Origin: Methylobacterium sp. J-068
Lineage (GTDB): Bacteria; Pseudomonadota; Alphaproteobacteria; Rhizobiales; Beijerinckiaceae
NCBI RefSeq assembly: GCF_022829445.1
Contig: NZ_JAKSXY010000049.1
Location: forward strand, 81,815 to 145,814
DNA length: 64,000 nt
Direction: 5' to 3'
Below are positions 27,480-37,520 of this stretch, piece by piece (position 1 is the first letter of the stretch; each line of letters opens with the position of its first letter). The position numbers and the translations under genes are program-made. The notes below the pieces were generated by a model. That model was given only the letters and a program-made list of their open reading frames with translations, was not told where the DNA came from and ran no database searches.

Positions 27480-27935
27480 TCAGGCCGCGCCGTAGACCCG
27501 GTTCGCCCGCGCCTCGAAGGCGTCGGTGAACTTGCGGAAGGCGCGGTCGAACATCGTGCCCATGAGCATCCCGAGCGTCCGGCTCTTGAACTCGTAGGTG
27601 ATGAAGAAGTCGATGGTGCAGGCACCGCCCTCGCCCGGCTTGAAGACCCAGCGGTTCTCGAGGTGGCGGAACGGGCCGTCGATGTACTCGGCGACGATGC
27701 GCAAGGCCTGCGGGTCGAGGGTGACGCGCGTGGTGAAGCGCTCGCGGATCGCCTTGTAGCCCACGCCCATCTCGGCCACGAGCACCTCCGTGCCGTCCGC
27801 GCCCGGCTGGCGCCGCAGCACGCGCAAGGATTCGCAGAGCGGCAGGAAATCCGGGTATTGCTCCACGTCGGCCACGAGGTCGTACATCTGGCGCGGCGAG
27901 TGCCGCACCGCGCGGTTGATCCGGAATGAGGGCAT
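27480..27935 (-). CDS. RatA/COQ10-family START-like protein
   Basis: A 151-residue single-domain protein of the polyketide cyclase/START superfamily. The N-terminal MPSFRINRAVRHSPRQMYDL, VADVEQYPDFLPLCESLRV and the C-terminal RAFRKFTDAFEARANRVYG are the COQ10/RatA blocks. Bacterial members are annotated either as ubiquinone-binding chaperones (COQ10) or as RatA, which blocks 70S formation in E. coli. The gene lies 7 bases after lipA on the same strand, a conserved place in Hyphomicrobiales that favours a role in respiration rather than toxicity, by inference. Confidence 0.88.
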   Translation of the reverse strand: MPSFRINRAVRHSPRQMYDLVADVEQYPDFLPLCESLRVLRRQPGADGTEVLVAEMGVGYKAIRERFTTRVTLDPQALRIVAEYIDGPFRHLENRWVFKPGEGGACTIDFFITYEFKSRTLGMLMGTMFDRAFRKFTDAFEARANRVYGAA

Positions 27936-27942
27936 CGAGGCT

Positions 27943-28905
27943 CTAAGCGTTGGCGATGCGGGCGAGACGGGCCGCCTTCAGCTTTGCGAAATCCTCGCCG
28001 GCATGGTGGGAGGAGCGGGTCAGGGGTGTGGCCGAAACGAGCAGGAAGCCCTTGGTGTAGGCGGTCGTCTCCAGGCCCTTGAACTCGTCCGGGGGCACGA
28101 AGCGCACCACCTCGTGGTGCTTCTTGGTCGGCTGGAGATACTGGCCGATGGTCAGGAAGTCGACATCGGCCGAGCGCAGGTCGTCCATGAGCTGGACCAC
28201 CTCGTTCCGCTCCTCGCCCAAGCCCACCATGATGCCGGACTTGGTGAAGATGGTCGGGTCGAGTTCCTTCACCCGCTGGAGCAGGCGCACGGAGTGGAAG
28301 TAGCGCGCGCCGGGGCGGACGGTGAGGTAGTTGCCCGGCACTGTCTCCATGTTGTGGTTGAACACGTCGGGCCGGGCCTCGACCACGACTTCCAGCGCGC
28401 CGGGTTTGCGCAGGAAGTCCGGCGTCAGCACCTCGATGGTGGTCGCGGGGCTGCGCGCCCGGATCGCCCGGATGGTGCGGGCGAAGTGCTCGGCGCCGCC
28501 ATCCGTGAGGTCGTCGCGGTCGACCGACGTGATGACCACGTGGTGCAGGCCGAGCTTGGCCACCGAATCCGCCACCTTGTCGGGTTCCGCCCGGTCGAGC
28601 CCCTCGGGCAGGCCGGTGCGCACGTTGCAGAAGGCGCAGGCCCGCGTGCAGGTGTCGCCCATGATCATGAAGGTGGCGTGCTTCTTCTCCCAGCACTCAC
28701 CGATATTGGGGCAGCCCGCCTCCTCGCAGACCGTGACGAGGCCGTGCTCGTGCACGATCTTGCGGGTCTCGTCCCAGCCCTTCGAGCCGGGCGCCTTCAC
28801 GCGGATCCAGTCCGGCTTGCGCTGGATCGGCTTGTCCGGGCGATGCGCCTTCTCGGGGTGGCGCGGGCGCTGGTCGTTGCGAAGGAGGTCGAGGACGACG
28901 GCCAT
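27943..28905 (-). CDS. lipA: Lipoyl synthase
   Basis: A 320-residue radical SAM enzyme that inserts two sulfurs into octanoyl-domain lysines to make lipoyl groups. The auxiliary cluster motif is [12 protein letters not shown], and the radical SAM cluster motif is CTRACAFC in [19 protein letters not shown]. Later blocks [19 protein letters not shown] and [20 protein letters not shown] are characteristic. It lies downstream of the pdh genes and serves the lipoyl domains of PdhB and AceF encoded nearby. The RatA/COQ10 gene follows by 7 bases. Start ATG at 28905 ([11 protein letters not shown]). Confidence 0.97.
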   Translation of the reverse strand: MAVVLDLLRNDQRPRHPEKAHRPDKPIQRKPDWIRVKAPGSKGWDETRKIVHEHGLVTVCEEAGCPNIGECWEKKHATFMIMGDTCTRACAFCNVRTGLPEGLDRAEPDKVADSVAKLGLHHVVITSVDRDDLTDGGAEHFARTIRAIRARSPATTIEVLTPDFLRKPGALEVVVEARPDVFNHNMETVPGNYLTVRPGARYFHSVRLLQRVKELDPTIFTKSGIMVGLGEERNEVVQLMDDLRSADVDFLTIGQYLQPTKKHHEVVRFVPPDEFKGLETTAYTKGFLLVSATPLTRSSHHAGEDFAKLKAARLARIANA

Positions 28906-29034
28906 GACAATCCACGGGATTCGCCCGCAAGACGCCGGCGCGTGCCCTCGACTTAAGACGTGACGCGCGCGACCGCAAACCCGCCGCGACGGGATGGCGC
29001 GACAGGAACTCCCGTTCGTCAGGCGCCCTGTGGA

Positions 29035-29319
29035 TCAGTACCGGCGTCCGGCGATGGCCCGGTAGATCGTGATGATGATGATCGCGCCGACGGTCGCGGA
29101 GATCAGGTTGCGCCAGAACCCGAAGATCGGGATGTGCAGCTTGGTCGCCAGGAAATTGCCGAGCAGGCCGCCGAGGATGCCCATCACGATGTTGGCGAGA
29201 AGGCCCATATTGGCCGCCGTGAACCGCTCGGCGAGCCACCCCGCCAGGGCCCCGATGACGATCGCCATCAGAAAGCCGACGCCGGGTTGACCCATGGCGC
29301 CGTAGACCTGTCCGTCCAT
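29035..29319 (-). CDS. GlsB/YeaQ/YmgE-family stress membrane protein
   Basis: A 94-residue inner-membrane protein with three hydrophobic segments. GVGFLMAIVIGALAGWLAER and GLLANIVMGILGGLLGNFLA carry the glycine-spaced helices of the transglycosylase-associated (YeaQ/YmgE/GlsB) family, found in general stress regulons. The ATG at 29317-29319 (MDGQVYGAMG) has GGGAGAA seven bases upstream; the longer frame starts at 29349. It sits between lpdA and lipA on the same strand, with about 130 bases either side. Its molecular function is not known. Confidence 0.9.
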   Translation of the reverse strand: MDGQVYGAMGQPGVGFLMAIVIGALAGWLAERFTAANMGLLANIVMGILGGLLGNFLATKLHIPIFGFWRNLISATVGAIIIITIYRAIAGRRY

Positions 29320-29453
29320 CGTATCGTTCTCCCGTGACGCGCGCGCCATCCGTGCGATCGCGGCCGCTCAGGTGTCCTCGAACGCGGCAGGTTGCAAGCA
29401 CGCGAACCCGGCCGGCGAACGGTTTTTTCGCGGGACCGCGTCGGGAGGGACCT

Positions 29454-29475
29454 GCCGGGCCGCTCGGGGCCCGGC
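29454..29475 (-). terminator. lpdA: 8-bp hairpin downstream of lpdA
   Basis: Perfect arms GCCGGGCC and GGCCCGGC with a 6-base loop, 9 bases past the lpdA stop. No T-run follows on the minus strand, so it may only mark a 3' end. Confidence 0.45.
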
Positions 29476-29484
29476 TCAGCGCCG

Positions 29485-30924
29485 TCAGGTGTGGATCACC
29501 TTCCCGTAGGCGTCGAGCACGCTCTCGTGCATCATTTCGCTCAGCGTCGGGTGCGGGAAGACCGTGTGCATCAGGTCTTCCTCGGTGGTCTCCAGGTTCA
29601 TGGCGACGACGTAGCCCTGGATCAGCTCGGTGACCTCGGCGCCGACCATGTGGGCGCCGAGGAGCTGGCCGGTCTTGGCGTCGAACACCGTCTTCACCAG
29701 GCCGTCCGGCTCGCCCAGCGCGATGGCCTTGCCGTTGCCCGCGAAGGGGAAGCGGCCGACCTTCACCGAGAAGCCCTGCTCCTTGGCCTTGGCCTCGGTG
29801 AGGCCGACGGACGCGATCTGCGGCTGGCAATAGGTGCAGCCGGGAATCTTGGCCTTGTCCATGGCGTGGGTGTGCAGCCCCTTGATCGTCTCGACGCAGA
29901 GCACGCCCTCGTGCTCCGCCTTGTGAGCGAGCATGGGCGGGCCGGCGACGTCGCCGATGGCGTAGACGCCCGGCACGTTGGTCCGGCCCAGGCCGTCCGT
30001 GACGACGATGCTGCGCTCGATGGTGACGCCGAGCGTGTCGAGGCCGAGCCCCTCGATGTTGCCGACGACGCCCACGGCCGAGATCAGCTTCTCCGCCGTC
30101 AGCTGCTGCGCCTTGCCGTCCCCCGTCTCGATGGTCGCCGTGACCGCGTCGGCGGATTTCTCCACCTTCGTCACCTTGGCGCCGGTGAGGATCCTGATGC
30201 CCTGCTTCTCGAAGCGCTTGCGCGCCAACCCGGCGATCTCCGCATCCTCCACGGGCAGGATCTGCGGCAGCAATTCGATCACCGTCACCTCGGCGCCCAT
30301 GGTGCGGTAGAACGAGGCGAACTCGATACCGATCGCGCCGGAGCCCATGACGAGCAGGCTTTTGGGCATCGTCTCCGGCACCATGGCCTCGTAGTAGGTC
30401 CAGATCTGGCGTTTGTCCGGCTCGATGCCCGGGATGGCGCGGGGCCGCGCGCCCGTGGCGACGATGATGTGCTTGGCCGCGTAGGAACCCGCCGCGAGAG
30501 CACCCTTCGGGGCCGGCGCGCGAGTGGTCTCCTTGACCGTGACCCGACCGGGCTCGTTGCCCTTGGCGGCCGCCGTGATCGTGGCCTCGCCCCAGATCAC
30601 GTCGACCTTGTTCTTCTTCAGGAGCATGCCGACGCCGCCGTTGAGGCGCGTCGAGACCCCGCGCGAGCGCTTGACGATGGCGGCGGTGTCGAACCCGACC
30701 TCCTTCGCCGACAGCCCGTAATCGGAGGCGTGCTGCATGTAGTGGTAGATCTCGGCCGAGCGCAGCAGGGCCTTGGTGGGGATGCAGCCCCAGTTCAGGC
30801 AGATGCCGCCGAGATGCTCGCGGTCCACCACCGCCGTCTTGAACCCGAGCTGCGCGGCGCGGATCGCCGCCACGTAGCCGCCGGGGCCGGCGCCGATGAT
30901 GAGGATGTCATAGGTGTCGGGCAT
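29485..30924 (-). CDS. lpdA: Dihydrolipoyl dehydrogenase (E3)
   Basis: A 479-residue flavoprotein that re-oxidises the dihydrolipoyl arms of the pyruvate dehydrogenase complex with NAD. Residues 5-20 (YDILIIGAGPGGYVAAIRA) bind FAD, the redox disulfide is in LNWGCIPTKALL (normally GGTCLNVGCIPSK in the family, here GGICLNWGC). The NAD site is MGSGAIGIEFASFYRT, followed by the central VYAIGDVAGPPMLAHKAEHEG and the C-terminal HPTLSEMMHESVLDAYG with the catalytic His. Its gene is 76 bases from aceF, with a repeat element between. Role in the pdh operon is direct. Confidence 0.97.
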   Translation of the reverse strand: MPDTYDILIIGAGPGGYVAAIRAAQLGFKTAVVDREHLGGICLNWGCIPTKALLRSAEIYHYMQHASDYGLSAKEVGFDTAAIVKRSRGVSTRLNGGVGMLLKKNKVDVIWGEATITAAAKGNEPGRVTVKETTRAPAPKGALAAGSYAAKHIIVATGARPRAIPGIEPDKRQIWTYYEAMVPETMPKSLLVMGSGAIGIEFASFYRTMGAEVTVIELLPQILPVEDAEIAGLARKRFEKQGIRILTGAKVTKVEKSADAVTATIETGDGKAQQLTAEKLISAVGVVGNIEGLGLDTLGVTIERSIVVTDGLGRTNVPGVYAIGDVAGPPMLAHKAEHEGVLCVETIKGLHTHAMDKAKIPGCTYCQPQIASVGLTEAKAKEQGFSVKVGRFPFAGNGKAIALGEPDGLVKTVFDAKTGQLLGAHMVGAEVTELIQGYVVAMNLETTEEDLMHTVFPHPTLSEMMHESVLDAYGKVIHT

Positions 30925-30940
30925 GCGGGGGGCTCCTACG

Positions 30941-30980
30941 CCTCCCCTTACGGAGAGGGTACGGGGGTGGGGTAGAGGTG
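30941..30980. repeat. REP-like palindromic element between lpdA and aceF
   Basis: The stretch has the shape CCTCCCC-TTAC-GGAGAGGG followed by a GGGTGGGG..GAGGTG tail. It resembles one arm of the inverted repeat after sdhB at 63909-64000. The same element type in two operons suggests a dispersed intergenic repeat family. Confidence 0.6.
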
Positions 30981-31000
30981 GGTCTGCTCTTTCGTGGCGG

Positions 31001-32437
31001 TCAGACCAGCATCCCCATCGGGTTCTCGATCAGGCCCTTGAACGCCGAGATCAGCTCGGCGCCGAGCGCCCCGTCGAGGACGCGGTGGTCGCAGGAGAGG
31101 GTGGCGGTCATCACCTGGGCGACGGCCGGGGCGCCGTCGCGGACCACGATGCGCTTCTCGCCCGCACCCACCGCGAGGATCGAGGATTGCGGCGGGTTGA
31201 TCACCGCCGTGAAGTGCTTGATGCCGAACATGCCGAGATTCGAGACCGAGGTGACGCCACCCTGATACTCCTCGGGCTTCAGCTTCTTGGCCCGTGCGCG
31301 GGCCGCGAAATCCTTCATCTCGTTCGAGATGGTGGAGAGCGTCTTCTGATCGGCCCGGCGGATCACCGGCGTGTACAGACCGCCGTCGATGGCCACCGCC
31401 ACGCCGACCTCGGCGTTGTCGAAGCGCAGGATCCGGTCCTCGGCCCAGACCGCGTTGGCGGCCGGCACCCGCATCAGCGCGAGGCCCATCGCCTTGATGA
31501 CGAAGTCGTTCACCGAGAGCTTGAACGGCGGCTTGCCGTCCTTGGTGGTGCCCGCACTCTTGTTGAGCTGCTCGCGCAGGGCCATGAGGGCGTCGAGCTC
31601 GCAATCCACCGTGAGGTAGAAGTGCGGCGCCACCTGCATCGCCTCGGTGAGGCGCTTGGCGATGGTCTTGCGCATGCCGTCGAGGGGGACTTCCTCGAAG
31701 CTGCCCTTCGGGTAGAAGCCCCGGACCTGATCGACGCTGAGGCCCACCGGAGCCGCCGCCTTGGCGGGGGCGGCCGGGGCAGGCGCCGCCTTCGCGGCCT
31801 CTCCGCGTGGAGACTCGGCCTTCGGGGGGGCATCGGATTTCGGTGCGGATGCGGGGGCGGCCTTGCCGGTGCCGTTGGCCGAAGCCGCCCGGACATCGCG
31901 CTCGATCACCCGTCCGTGCGGGCCGGAGCCCGTCACCGCCGCGAGATCGACCCCTTCCTGCTTGGCGATCCGACGCGCGAGCGGCGAGGCGAACACGCGT
32001 CCGCCCTCGGTCTGCGCGCCATCCCGCGCCGGCTTCGCGCCGCCCGGCTTGGCCCCGTCGGGGGCCTCGTCGACGCGGGCATAGGACATCGTCCCGCCGC
32101 CCGGCGTGGCATTCTCCGCTTCGGCCTTCGGGGCCTCGGTCTTGGTGGCCTCGTCCTTGGCCCCGCCCGGAGCCTGCACGCTCGCCGGGTCCTCGCCATC
32201 GGCCGCGATGATCGCGATGAGGTCGTTCACCGGCACGTCGGCGGTGCCCTCGGCCACCAGGATCTTGGCGAGCACGCCCTCGTCGATGGCCTCGACCTCC
32301 ATCGTCGCCTTGTCGGTCTCGATCTCGGCGAGCACGTCACCGGATTTGACCGCGTCACCCTCCTTCTTGAGCCACTTGGCGAGGTTGCCCTTCTCCATCG
32401 TCGGCGACAGGGCGGGCATCAGGACGTTGATGGGCAT
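31001..32437 (-). CDS. aceF: Dihydrolipoamide acetyltransferase (E2) of pyruvate dehydrogenase
   Basis: A 478-residue core subunit of the pyruvate dehydrogenase complex that transfers acetyl groups to CoA. The N-terminal lipoyl domain (1-80) has the lipoylated Lys in [12 protein letters not shown] Pro/Ala-rich linker and an E3/E1-binding domain ([21 protein letters not shown]) follow. The C-terminal acyltransferase domain has [14 protein letters not shown] with the catalytic His. The lipoyl domain DNA is nearly identical to that of pdhB. The gene lies between the DUF5076 gene and lpdA. Confidence 0.96.
   Translation of the reverse strand: MPINVLMPALSPTMEKGNLAKWLKKEGDAVKSGDVLAEIETDKATMEVEAIDEGVLAKILVAEGTADVPVNDLIAIIAADGEDPASVQAPGGAKDEATKTEAPKAEAENATPGGGTMSYARVDEAPDGAKPGGAKPARDGAQTEGGRVFASPLARRIAKQEGVDLAAVTGSGPHGRVIERDVRAASANGTGKAAPASAPKSDAPPKAESPRGEAAKAAPAPAAPAKAAAPVGLSVDQVRGFYPKGSFEEVPLDGMRKTIAKRLTEAMQVAPHFYLTVDCELDALMALREQLNKSAGTTKDGKPPFKLSVNDFVIKAMGLALMRVPAANAVWAEDRILRFDNAEVGVAVAIDGGLYTPVIRRADQKTLSTISNEMKDFAARARAKKLKPEEYQGGVTSVSNLGMFGIKHFTAVINPPQSSILAVGAGEKRIVVRDGAPAVAQVMTATLSCDHRVLDGALGAELISAFKGLIENPMGMLV
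32266..32338 (-). repeat. 73-bp exact direct repeat in lipoyl domain codons of aceF
   Basis: This stretch of aceF is base-for-base identical to 34115-34187 in pdhB. Together they encode the [18 protein letters not shown] part of the lipoyl domain. The identity extends past selection on protein, as many synonymous sites also match. Confidence 0.85.
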
Positions 32438-32486
32438 GGTCGGAAATCCTGAGCGTCAGCGGGCGGTGTCGGGGTTTCGGCGGCGG

Positions 32487-32768
32487 TCAGTTCAGTATGG
32501 GCGCGTCGGGGTCGAGGCTCTCGGCTTCGATGCCGGCGCGGATGCGCGCGAAGGCCTCCTCCTCGGACATCTCGGTCTCCAGCGCGTAGACCCGCGCCGC
32601 CTGCCGGGCGAGGTCGATGAGGAGCCGGCCCCAGGTGGCGGGATCGTCGAAGGAGCGCCGGAGGGCGATGCTCACGGCGCCATCGACGACGCTGGCGCGC
32701 AGAACCTCGATGCCACCGTTCTCGACGGCATCCGGCGGGGCGGAGAGTTCTTCGAACGTGTCGGTCAT
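32487..32768 (-). CDS. DUF5076-domain protein in the pdh operon
   Basis: A 93-residue cytosolic protein with the core SVVDGAVSIALRRSFDDPATWGRLLIDLARQ. It resembles DUF5076, a family found next to pdhB in Hyphomicrobiales and of unknown function. It lies 75 bases after pdhB and 49 bases before aceF on the same strand, so it is co-transcribed with the complex genes. The end carries the acidic tail EEEAFARIRAGIEAESLDPD. Start ATG at 32768. Confidence 0.75.
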   Translation of the reverse strand: MTDTFEELSAPPDAVENGGIEVLRASVVDGAVSIALRRSFDDPATWGRLLIDLARQAARVYALETEMSEEEAFARIRAGIEAESLDPDAPILN

Positions 32769-32843
32769 CGTCTCGTCTCCGGTCGCTCTCTTGTGGGAGA
32801 GCGTGGGAGGTGGGGCCGCGAAGGGCTCGGTGCCACCGGTGGC

Positions 32844-34286
32844 TCAGCGGTAGCAGACCGCCTTCACCGCCTCGATCACCTCGCCGACGTTCGGCAGCGC
32901 GAGCTTCTCGAGGTTGGCGGCGTAGGGCATCGGCACGTCCTTGCCGGTAACGCGCAGGACCGGCGCGTCGAGGTAGTCGAACGCGTCGACCATCAGGCGG
33001 GCCGAGATCTCGGCGCCGATGCCCGATTGCGGGAAGCCCTCCTCCACCGTCACGCAGCGGCCGGTCTTCTTGACCGACTCCACCACCGTGTCGGTGTCCA
33101 TCGGGCGCAGGGTGCGCAGGTCGATCACCTCGGCCTCGATGCCCTCCTCGGCCAGAGCCTGCGCCGCCTTGAGCGCGTAGGTCATGCCGATGGAGAACGA
33201 CACGATGGTGACGTCCTTGCCGGTGCGGTGGACTCGCGCCTTGCCGATGGGCAGCACGAAATCGTCGAGCTTCGGCACCGGGAAGCTCTGGCCGTAGAGG
33301 ATCTCGTTCTCGAGGAAGATGATCGGATTGGGATCGCGGATCGCCGCCTTGAGCAGACCCTTGGCGTCGGAGGCCGTGTAGGGCGCGATGACCTTCAGGC
33401 CCGGCACGTTCGAGTACCAGGCCGAGTAGTCGTGGCTGTGCTGGGCCCCGACGCGGGCCGCCGCTCCGTTGGGGCCGCGAAACACGATGGGGCAGCCGAG
33501 CTGCCCGCCGGACATGTAGAGGGTCTTGGCCGCCGAGTTGATGATGTGGTCGATCGCCTGCATGGCGAAGTTGAAGGTCATGAATTCGACGATGGGGCGC
33601 AGGCCCGTGAAGGCGGCGCCGACGCCGATGCCGGCGAATCCGTGCTCGGTGATCGGGGTGTCGACCACGCGCCGCGCGCCGAATTCCTGCAGCAGCCCCT
33701 GCGTGATCTTGTAGGCGCCCTGATATTCGGCGACCTCCTCGCCCATCACGAAGACCGCCTCCTCCCGGCGCATCTCCTCCGCCATGGCGTCGCGCAAAGC
33801 CTCGCGGACGGTCGTGGTGACCATCTCGGTCCCCTCCGGGAACTCCTCCATCACGGGCGCGGGGGCCTTGCTGGTGATGGTGGCGGGCGCGGCCGGGGCC
33901 TTCGGCTTGTCGTCCTGGGTCTTGGCGCTCGGGGCCGGCGTCTCGGCCTGACCCTCCGCCTGCATGTCGGGGGCCGGCGCCGGCTGAGCCGGGGCATCGG
34001 CCTTCGGGGCGCCGCCCCTGGAGGCCGCCGCCGATACATCCTCACCCTCGGCCACGATCACGGCGATCGGCGTGTTGACCTTCACGCCCTCGGTGCCCTC
34101 CTCGATCAGGATCCTGGCGAGCACGCCCTCGTCGATGGCCTCGACCTCCATCGTCGCCTTGTCGGTCTCGATCTCGGCGAGCACGTCGCCGGATTTGACC
34201 GGATCACCCTCTTTCTTCAGCCACTTGGACAGTTTGCCCTCCTCCATCGTGGGGGAGAGGGCGGGCATCAGGATGTCGGTCGCCAT
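32844..34286 (-). CDS. pdhB: Pyruvate dehydrogenase E1 beta subunit with N-terminal lipoyl domain
   Basis: A 480-residue E1-beta. Unlike most bacterial E1-beta it has its own lipoyl domain at residues 1-80 ([15 protein letters not shown]), then a long Ala/Pro/Lys linker to about 140, then the catalytic domain from [17 protein letters not shown], with [37 protein letters not shown] and the C-terminal half [20 protein letters not shown]. This layout is typical of alphaproteobacteria. Together with PdhA it decarboxylates pyruvate using thiamine diphosphate. DUF5076 and aceF follow downstream. Confidence 0.96.
   Translation of the reverse strand: MATDILMPALSPTMEEGKLSKWLKKEGDPVKSGDVLAEIETDKATMEVEAIDEGVLARILIEEGTEGVKVNTPIAVIVAEGEDVSAAASRGGAPKADAPAQPAPAPDMQAEGQAETPAPSAKTQDDKPKAPAAPATITSKAPAPVMEEFPEGTEMVTTTVREALRDAMAEEMRREEAVFVMGEEVAEYQGAYKITQGLLQEFGARRVVDTPITEHGFAGIGVGAAFTGLRPIVEFMTFNFAMQAIDHIINSAAKTLYMSGGQLGCPIVFRGPNGAAARVGAQHSHDYSAWYSNVPGLKVIAPYTASDAKGLLKAAIRDPNPIIFLENEILYGQSFPVPKLDDFVLPIGKARVHRTGKDVTIVSFSIGMTYALKAAQALAEEGIEAEVIDLRTLRPMDTDTVVESVKKTGRCVTVEEGFPQSGIGAEISARLMVDAFDYLDAPVLRVTGKDVPMPYAANLEKLALPNVGEVIEAVKAVCYR
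34115..34187 (-). repeat. 73-bp exact direct repeat in lipoyl domain codons of pdhB
   Basis: Partner of the identical stretch at 32266-32338 in aceF. It covers the codons for the lipoylated Lys region. Confidence 0.85.
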
Positions 34287-34383
34287 GGAATACTCGTCGA
34301 TCGAGGATGAGGCGGTCAGCCCTTCGGAGGCGGAAGCGCGGCCGCACGCGTGACGCGCGGCCGATCTCTCCGGCGCGAATGTC

Positions 34384-35478
34384 TCAGGCGCGGGCTTCCA
34401 GCAGAATGTCGGTCCACAGTTCGGCGGGATCCGGCTCGGGATCGTGCGTGGCGAACTCGGCGGATTCGTTCACGGTCTCGCGCACCTTGGCGTCCGTGGC
34501 CTTGAGGTCGGCTTCGGCCACGCCGTGCATCTCGATCAGGCGCTTGCGCACCATCTCGATCGGGTCGTGCTCCTCGCGCATCTTCGAGACCTCGTCCTTG
34601 GTCCGGTACTTGGCCGGATCGGACATCGAGTGGCCGCGATAGCGGTAGGTCTGCATCTCCAGGATGTAGGGGCCCTCGCCGGAGCGGGCATGCGCGATGG
34701 CGCGGGTGGCGGCCTCGCGCACGGTGCGGACGTCCATGCCGTCCACCTGCTCGCCGGGGATGCCGAAGGAGATGCCGCGCCTGGAGAAGTCGGTCTGCGC
34801 CGAGGCGCGGGCCACCGAGGTGCCCATGGCGTAGCGGTTGTTCTCGATCACGTAGACCACGGGCAGCTTCCAGAGCTGCGCCATGTTGAAGCTCTCGTAG
34901 ACCTGGCCCTGGTTGGCCGCGCCGTCACCCATATAGGTCAGGCTGACCTTGCCGTTCTTCTTGTAGGCGTCCGCGAAGGCGAGGCCGGTGCCGAGCGAGA
35001 CCTGCGCCCCGACGATGCCGTGGCCGCCGAAGAACTGCTTCTCGCGGGAGAACATGTGCATCGAGCCGCCCTTGCCGCGCGAGTAGCCCCCGCGCCGGCC
35101 GGTCAGCTCGGCCATCACGCCCTTCGGGTCCATGCCGCAGGCCAGCATGTGGCCGTGGTCGCGGTAGCCTGTGATGACCTGGTCGCCCTCGACCGAGGCC
35201 ATCTGCATGCCGATCACCACGGCTTCCTGGCCGATGTAGAGGTGACAGAAACCGCCGATCAGGCCCATGCCGTAGAGCTGGCCGGCCTTCTCCTCGAAGC
35301 GGCGGATCAGCAGCATCTCGTGATAGGCGTGAAGGTCTTCCTCACGGGTGAATTGCGGTGAATTCGGTGCCGGCGCGTGGATCTCGGCCGGGCTTTGCGC
35401 CTCGGCCTGCGCGGGTCGGCCGGTCTCCGGCAGGCTTGTGTCGGAGGCGGCTTGGCCTGCATCCTTCGCGGCATCCAT
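34384..35478 (-). CDS. pdhA: Pyruvate dehydrogenase E1 alpha subunit
   Basis: A 364-residue thiamine-dependent subunit. It contains [20 protein letters not shown] near the start of the domain, the loop [18 protein letters not shown], the thiamine-diphosphate block [20 protein letters not shown] and the phosphorylation-loop equivalent [19 protein letters not shown]. The N-terminal 40 residues are a Pro/Ala-rich extension. It is first in the operon pdhA-pdhB-DUF5076-aceF-lpdA. The 145-base gap to the ftsB-like gene upstream holds the likely promoter. Confidence 0.97.
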   Translation of the reverse strand: MDAAKDAGQAASDTSLPETGRPAQAEAQSPAEIHAPAPNSPQFTREEDLHAYHEMLLIRRFEEKAGQLYGMGLIGGFCHLYIGQEAVVIGMQMASVEGDQVITGYRDHGHMLACGMDPKGVMAELTGRRGGYSRGKGGSMHMFSREKQFFGGHGIVGAQVSLGTGLAFADAYKKNGKVSLTYMGDGAANQGQVYESFNMAQLWKLPVVYVIENNRYAMGTSVARASAQTDFSRRGISFGIPGEQVDGMDVRTVREAATRAIAHARSGEGPYILEMQTYRYRGHSMSDPAKYRTKDEVSKMREEHDPIEMVRKRLIEMHGVAEADLKATDAKVRETVNESAEFATHDPEPDPAELWTDILLEARA

Positions 35479-35623
35479 CGGCGAACTCCCCGGGGAACAT
35501 CTGTTCTCACGGGGGTTCTAGGACACGCCCCCGGGGAAAGCGAGGCCGGCCCACCGACAGAACGGAGAAGTTGTCAGGCGCGGCGCCGGCGAATTCGCGA
35601 ATGTTTTCCGTGGCCCGCCGGTC

Positions 35624-35935
35624 TCACGGGTCGATGATCACGACGTCGTTGGCGTGGACGCGACCCAGCATCACGCGGGCGCGTTCCTCCAGGAGGTCGC
35701 GGTCGATCTGATCGCTGCGCAGGAGCGCGACGCGGTGCTCCCAGACCGCGCGGTCGGCCTTCGCGGCGGTGAGTTCCTGGTTCAGGGCGCGGGCCTGGAT
35801 CTTGAGGGCGCGCTTGGCCTCCAGGCCACGGTTGCCGCTCTCGGCCTGATGCACGAAGAAGCCCACGACGAGGCCCGACACGGCGTAGAGGCCGAGGGGC
35901 ATCAGGACAGCACGGACGCGACGACGGACCACCAT
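35624..35935 (-). CDS. FtsB/DivIC-type septum formation initiator
   Basis: A 103-residue bitopic membrane protein. After a short basic cytosolic start (MVVRRRVRAVLM) comes one transmembrane helix (PLGLYAVSGLVVGFFVH), then a periplasmic coiled coil (LEAKRALKIQARALNQELTAAKADRAVWEHRVALL) and an EERARVMLG segment. This is the FtsB/DivIC layout, expected to bridge FtsL and FtsQ at the septum. An ftsB-like gene upstream of pdhA is common in Hyphomicrobiales. The ATG at 35933-35935 is chosen; the frame continues upstream as a shadow of the LysR gene. Confidence 0.88.
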   Translation of the reverse strand: MVVRRRVRAVLMPLGLYAVSGLVVGFFVHQAESGNRGLEAKRALKIQARALNQELTAAKADRAVWEHRVALLRSDQIDRDLLEERARVMLGRVHANDVVIIDP

Positions 35936-36013
35936 GCCGGCACCATGCGGCGACACGGTTAAGGAAGTCCTGACGGATTGGGGGAACGCCATGCGAAAGG
36001 CTGCGCGACCGCG

Positions 36014-36901
36014 ATGATGCGCTTCGACCTCGTCGATCTCGCCCTCTTCCGCCACGTGGTGGAGGCGGGCTCGATCACCCACGGCGCGGCGCGGGCCAAC
36101 CTGGCGCTCGCCGCCGCCTCCGTGCGCATCCGTGCCATGGAGGAGAGCCTCGGCGCGGCCCTCCTCACGCGCAGCCGCCAGGGCGCGGTACCGACCCCGG
36201 CCGGGCGCAGCCTGCTGGCGCATGCGCGCGGGCTCCTCGACCGGATCGACCGGATGCAGGAGGATCTGGCCGCCTTCTCGGGCGGCACGGTGGGGCAGAT
36301 CCGCCTCGTCTCGAACACCAACGCGCTCACCGAATTTCTGCCCGAGGTGCTGAGCGCCTTCCTGGCGCGCCAGACCGGCGTCAGCGTCGACATCGAGGAG
36401 CGCACCTCGGACGAGATCGTCGGACTGGTGGCCGAGGGGTCGGCCGATCTCGGCATCGTCGCCGGCACCGTCGATACGGGCGCGCTGGAGACCTATCCCT
36501 TCCGCCAGGACCGCTTCGTGATGGTGGCGGCGGCCGGCCATCCCCTCGCCGCCCGCCCGGCCGTCGCCTTCGCGGAGGTCATCGAGCATCCCCTCGTCGG
36601 CCTGGACCGCACCAGCGCCCTCACCCGCTTCCTCGCCGACAAGGCCGCGCGGACGGGGCGCCCGCCCATGCGCCTGCGGGTGCAGTTGCGCAGCTTCGAC
36701 GCGATCTGCCGCCTCGTCGCCTGCGACGTCGGACTCGGCATCGTGCCGGAGACCACGGCCGCCCGCGCCGCCCGCACGATGCCGCTGGCCATCGTGCCCC
36801 TGGAGGATTCCTGGGCGCTGCGCGATCTCACGATCTGCGTGCGCGCCCTCGACGCCCTGCCCCGCTTCACGCGGGATTTCGTGGCGCAACTCAGGGGCTG
36901 A
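36014..36901 (+). CDS. LysR-family transcriptional regulator
   Basis: A 295-residue regulator with the N-terminal winged helix-turn-helix (MMRFDLVDLALFRHVVEAGS, ITHGAARANLALAAASVRIR) and a C-terminal periplasmic-binding-protein-like effector domain (FSGGTVGQIRLVSNTNALTEF onward, DLGIVAGTV). The start is the ATG at 36014; a TTG at 35978 gives a longer frame that does not match the family. It is divergent from the ftsB-like gene and lies before mntR on the same strand. The regulated pathway cannot be told from the sequence. Confidence 0.9.
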   Translation: MMRFDLVDLALFRHVVEAGSITHGAARANLALAAASVRIRAMEESLGAALLTRSRQGAVPTPAGRSLLAHARGLLDRIDRMQEDLAAFSGGTVGQIRLVSNTNALTEFLPEVLSAFLARQTGVSVDIEERTSDEIVGLVAEGSADLGIVAGTVDTGALETYPFRQDRFVMVAAAGHPLAARPAVAFAEVIEHPLVGLDRTSALTRFLADKAARTGRPPMRLRVQLRSFDAICRLVACDVGLGIVPETTAARAARTMPLAIVPLEDSWALRDLTICVRALDALPRFTRDFVAQLRG

Positions 36902-37006
36902 GTCGGGTTTCGGGCCACGGGGGGCTCCCATCCGGGGCTCGGCTTGGTTACAAACCGGCTCGGGCGCCGTTCCGGTGCGCGCCGCATGGGGGAGTTCGCC
37001 GGCCAG

Positions 37007-37459
37007 ATGCAGGATTCGACATCCTCCGCGCCCGATAACGCCCTCGTCGATCCCGACGTCCACGTGGAGAGCTTCCGGCAGGCCCGCGAGGCGCGCCGGC
37101 TCGAACTCGTGGAGGATTACGTCGAGTTGATCGCCGACCTGATCGGCGATGGCGGCGAGGCGCGTCAGGTCGACATCGCGGCCCGCCTCGGGGTGGCCCA
37201 GCCCACGGTGGCCAAGATGCTCAAGCGCCTGGCCGAGGATGGGCTGGTGCAGCAGCGCCCCTATCGCGGCGTGTTCCTGACGGAGGCCGGGCAGGCGCTC
37301 GCCGTGCAGAGCCGCGAGCGCCACCGCATCGTCGAGCAGTTCCTCTGCGCCCTCGGCGTCAGTCCCGAGATCGCGCGCCGCGACGCCGAGGGCATCGAGC
37401 ACCATGTCAGCGCCGAGACGCTGGAGGCGTTCCGCCTCTTCACGGCGAAATCGGCCTGA
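37007..37459 (+). CDS. mntR: MntR-like manganese-responsive regulator (DtxR family)
   Basis: A 150-residue metal-dependent repressor. The N-terminal winged helix has [34 protein letters not shown] and [10 protein letters not shown], and the C-terminal dimerisation helices read [24 protein letters not shown] with metal-binding His and Glu residues (EGIEHHV). This fits the E. coli type of MntR. I choose the ATG at 37007 (MQDSTSSAP) with GGGGGAG upstream; an ATG at 36986 is also possible. No mntH or other manganese gene is seen nearby, so its targets lie elsewhere. It converges with the transglutaminase gene. Confidence 0.85.
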   Translation: MQDSTSSAPDNALVDPDVHVESFRQAREARRLELVEDYVELIADLIGDGGEARQVDIAARLGVAQPTVAKMLKRLAEDGLVQQRPYRGVFLTEAGQALAVQSRERHRIVEQFLCALGVSPEIARRDAEGIEHHVSAETLEAFRLFTAKSA

Positions 37460-37520
37460 GCGGCGGACGCCCTCGCCACCGGCGAGGAGGCTGACGTCGC
37501 CACCGAGCGGCGAGGTGATG

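Noticed and set aside
27480..27935. RatA toxin with a RatB partner (toxin-antitoxin pair)
   Set aside because: No ratB-like gene lies next to it, and the position beside lipA is typical of a COQ10-type housekeeping protein.
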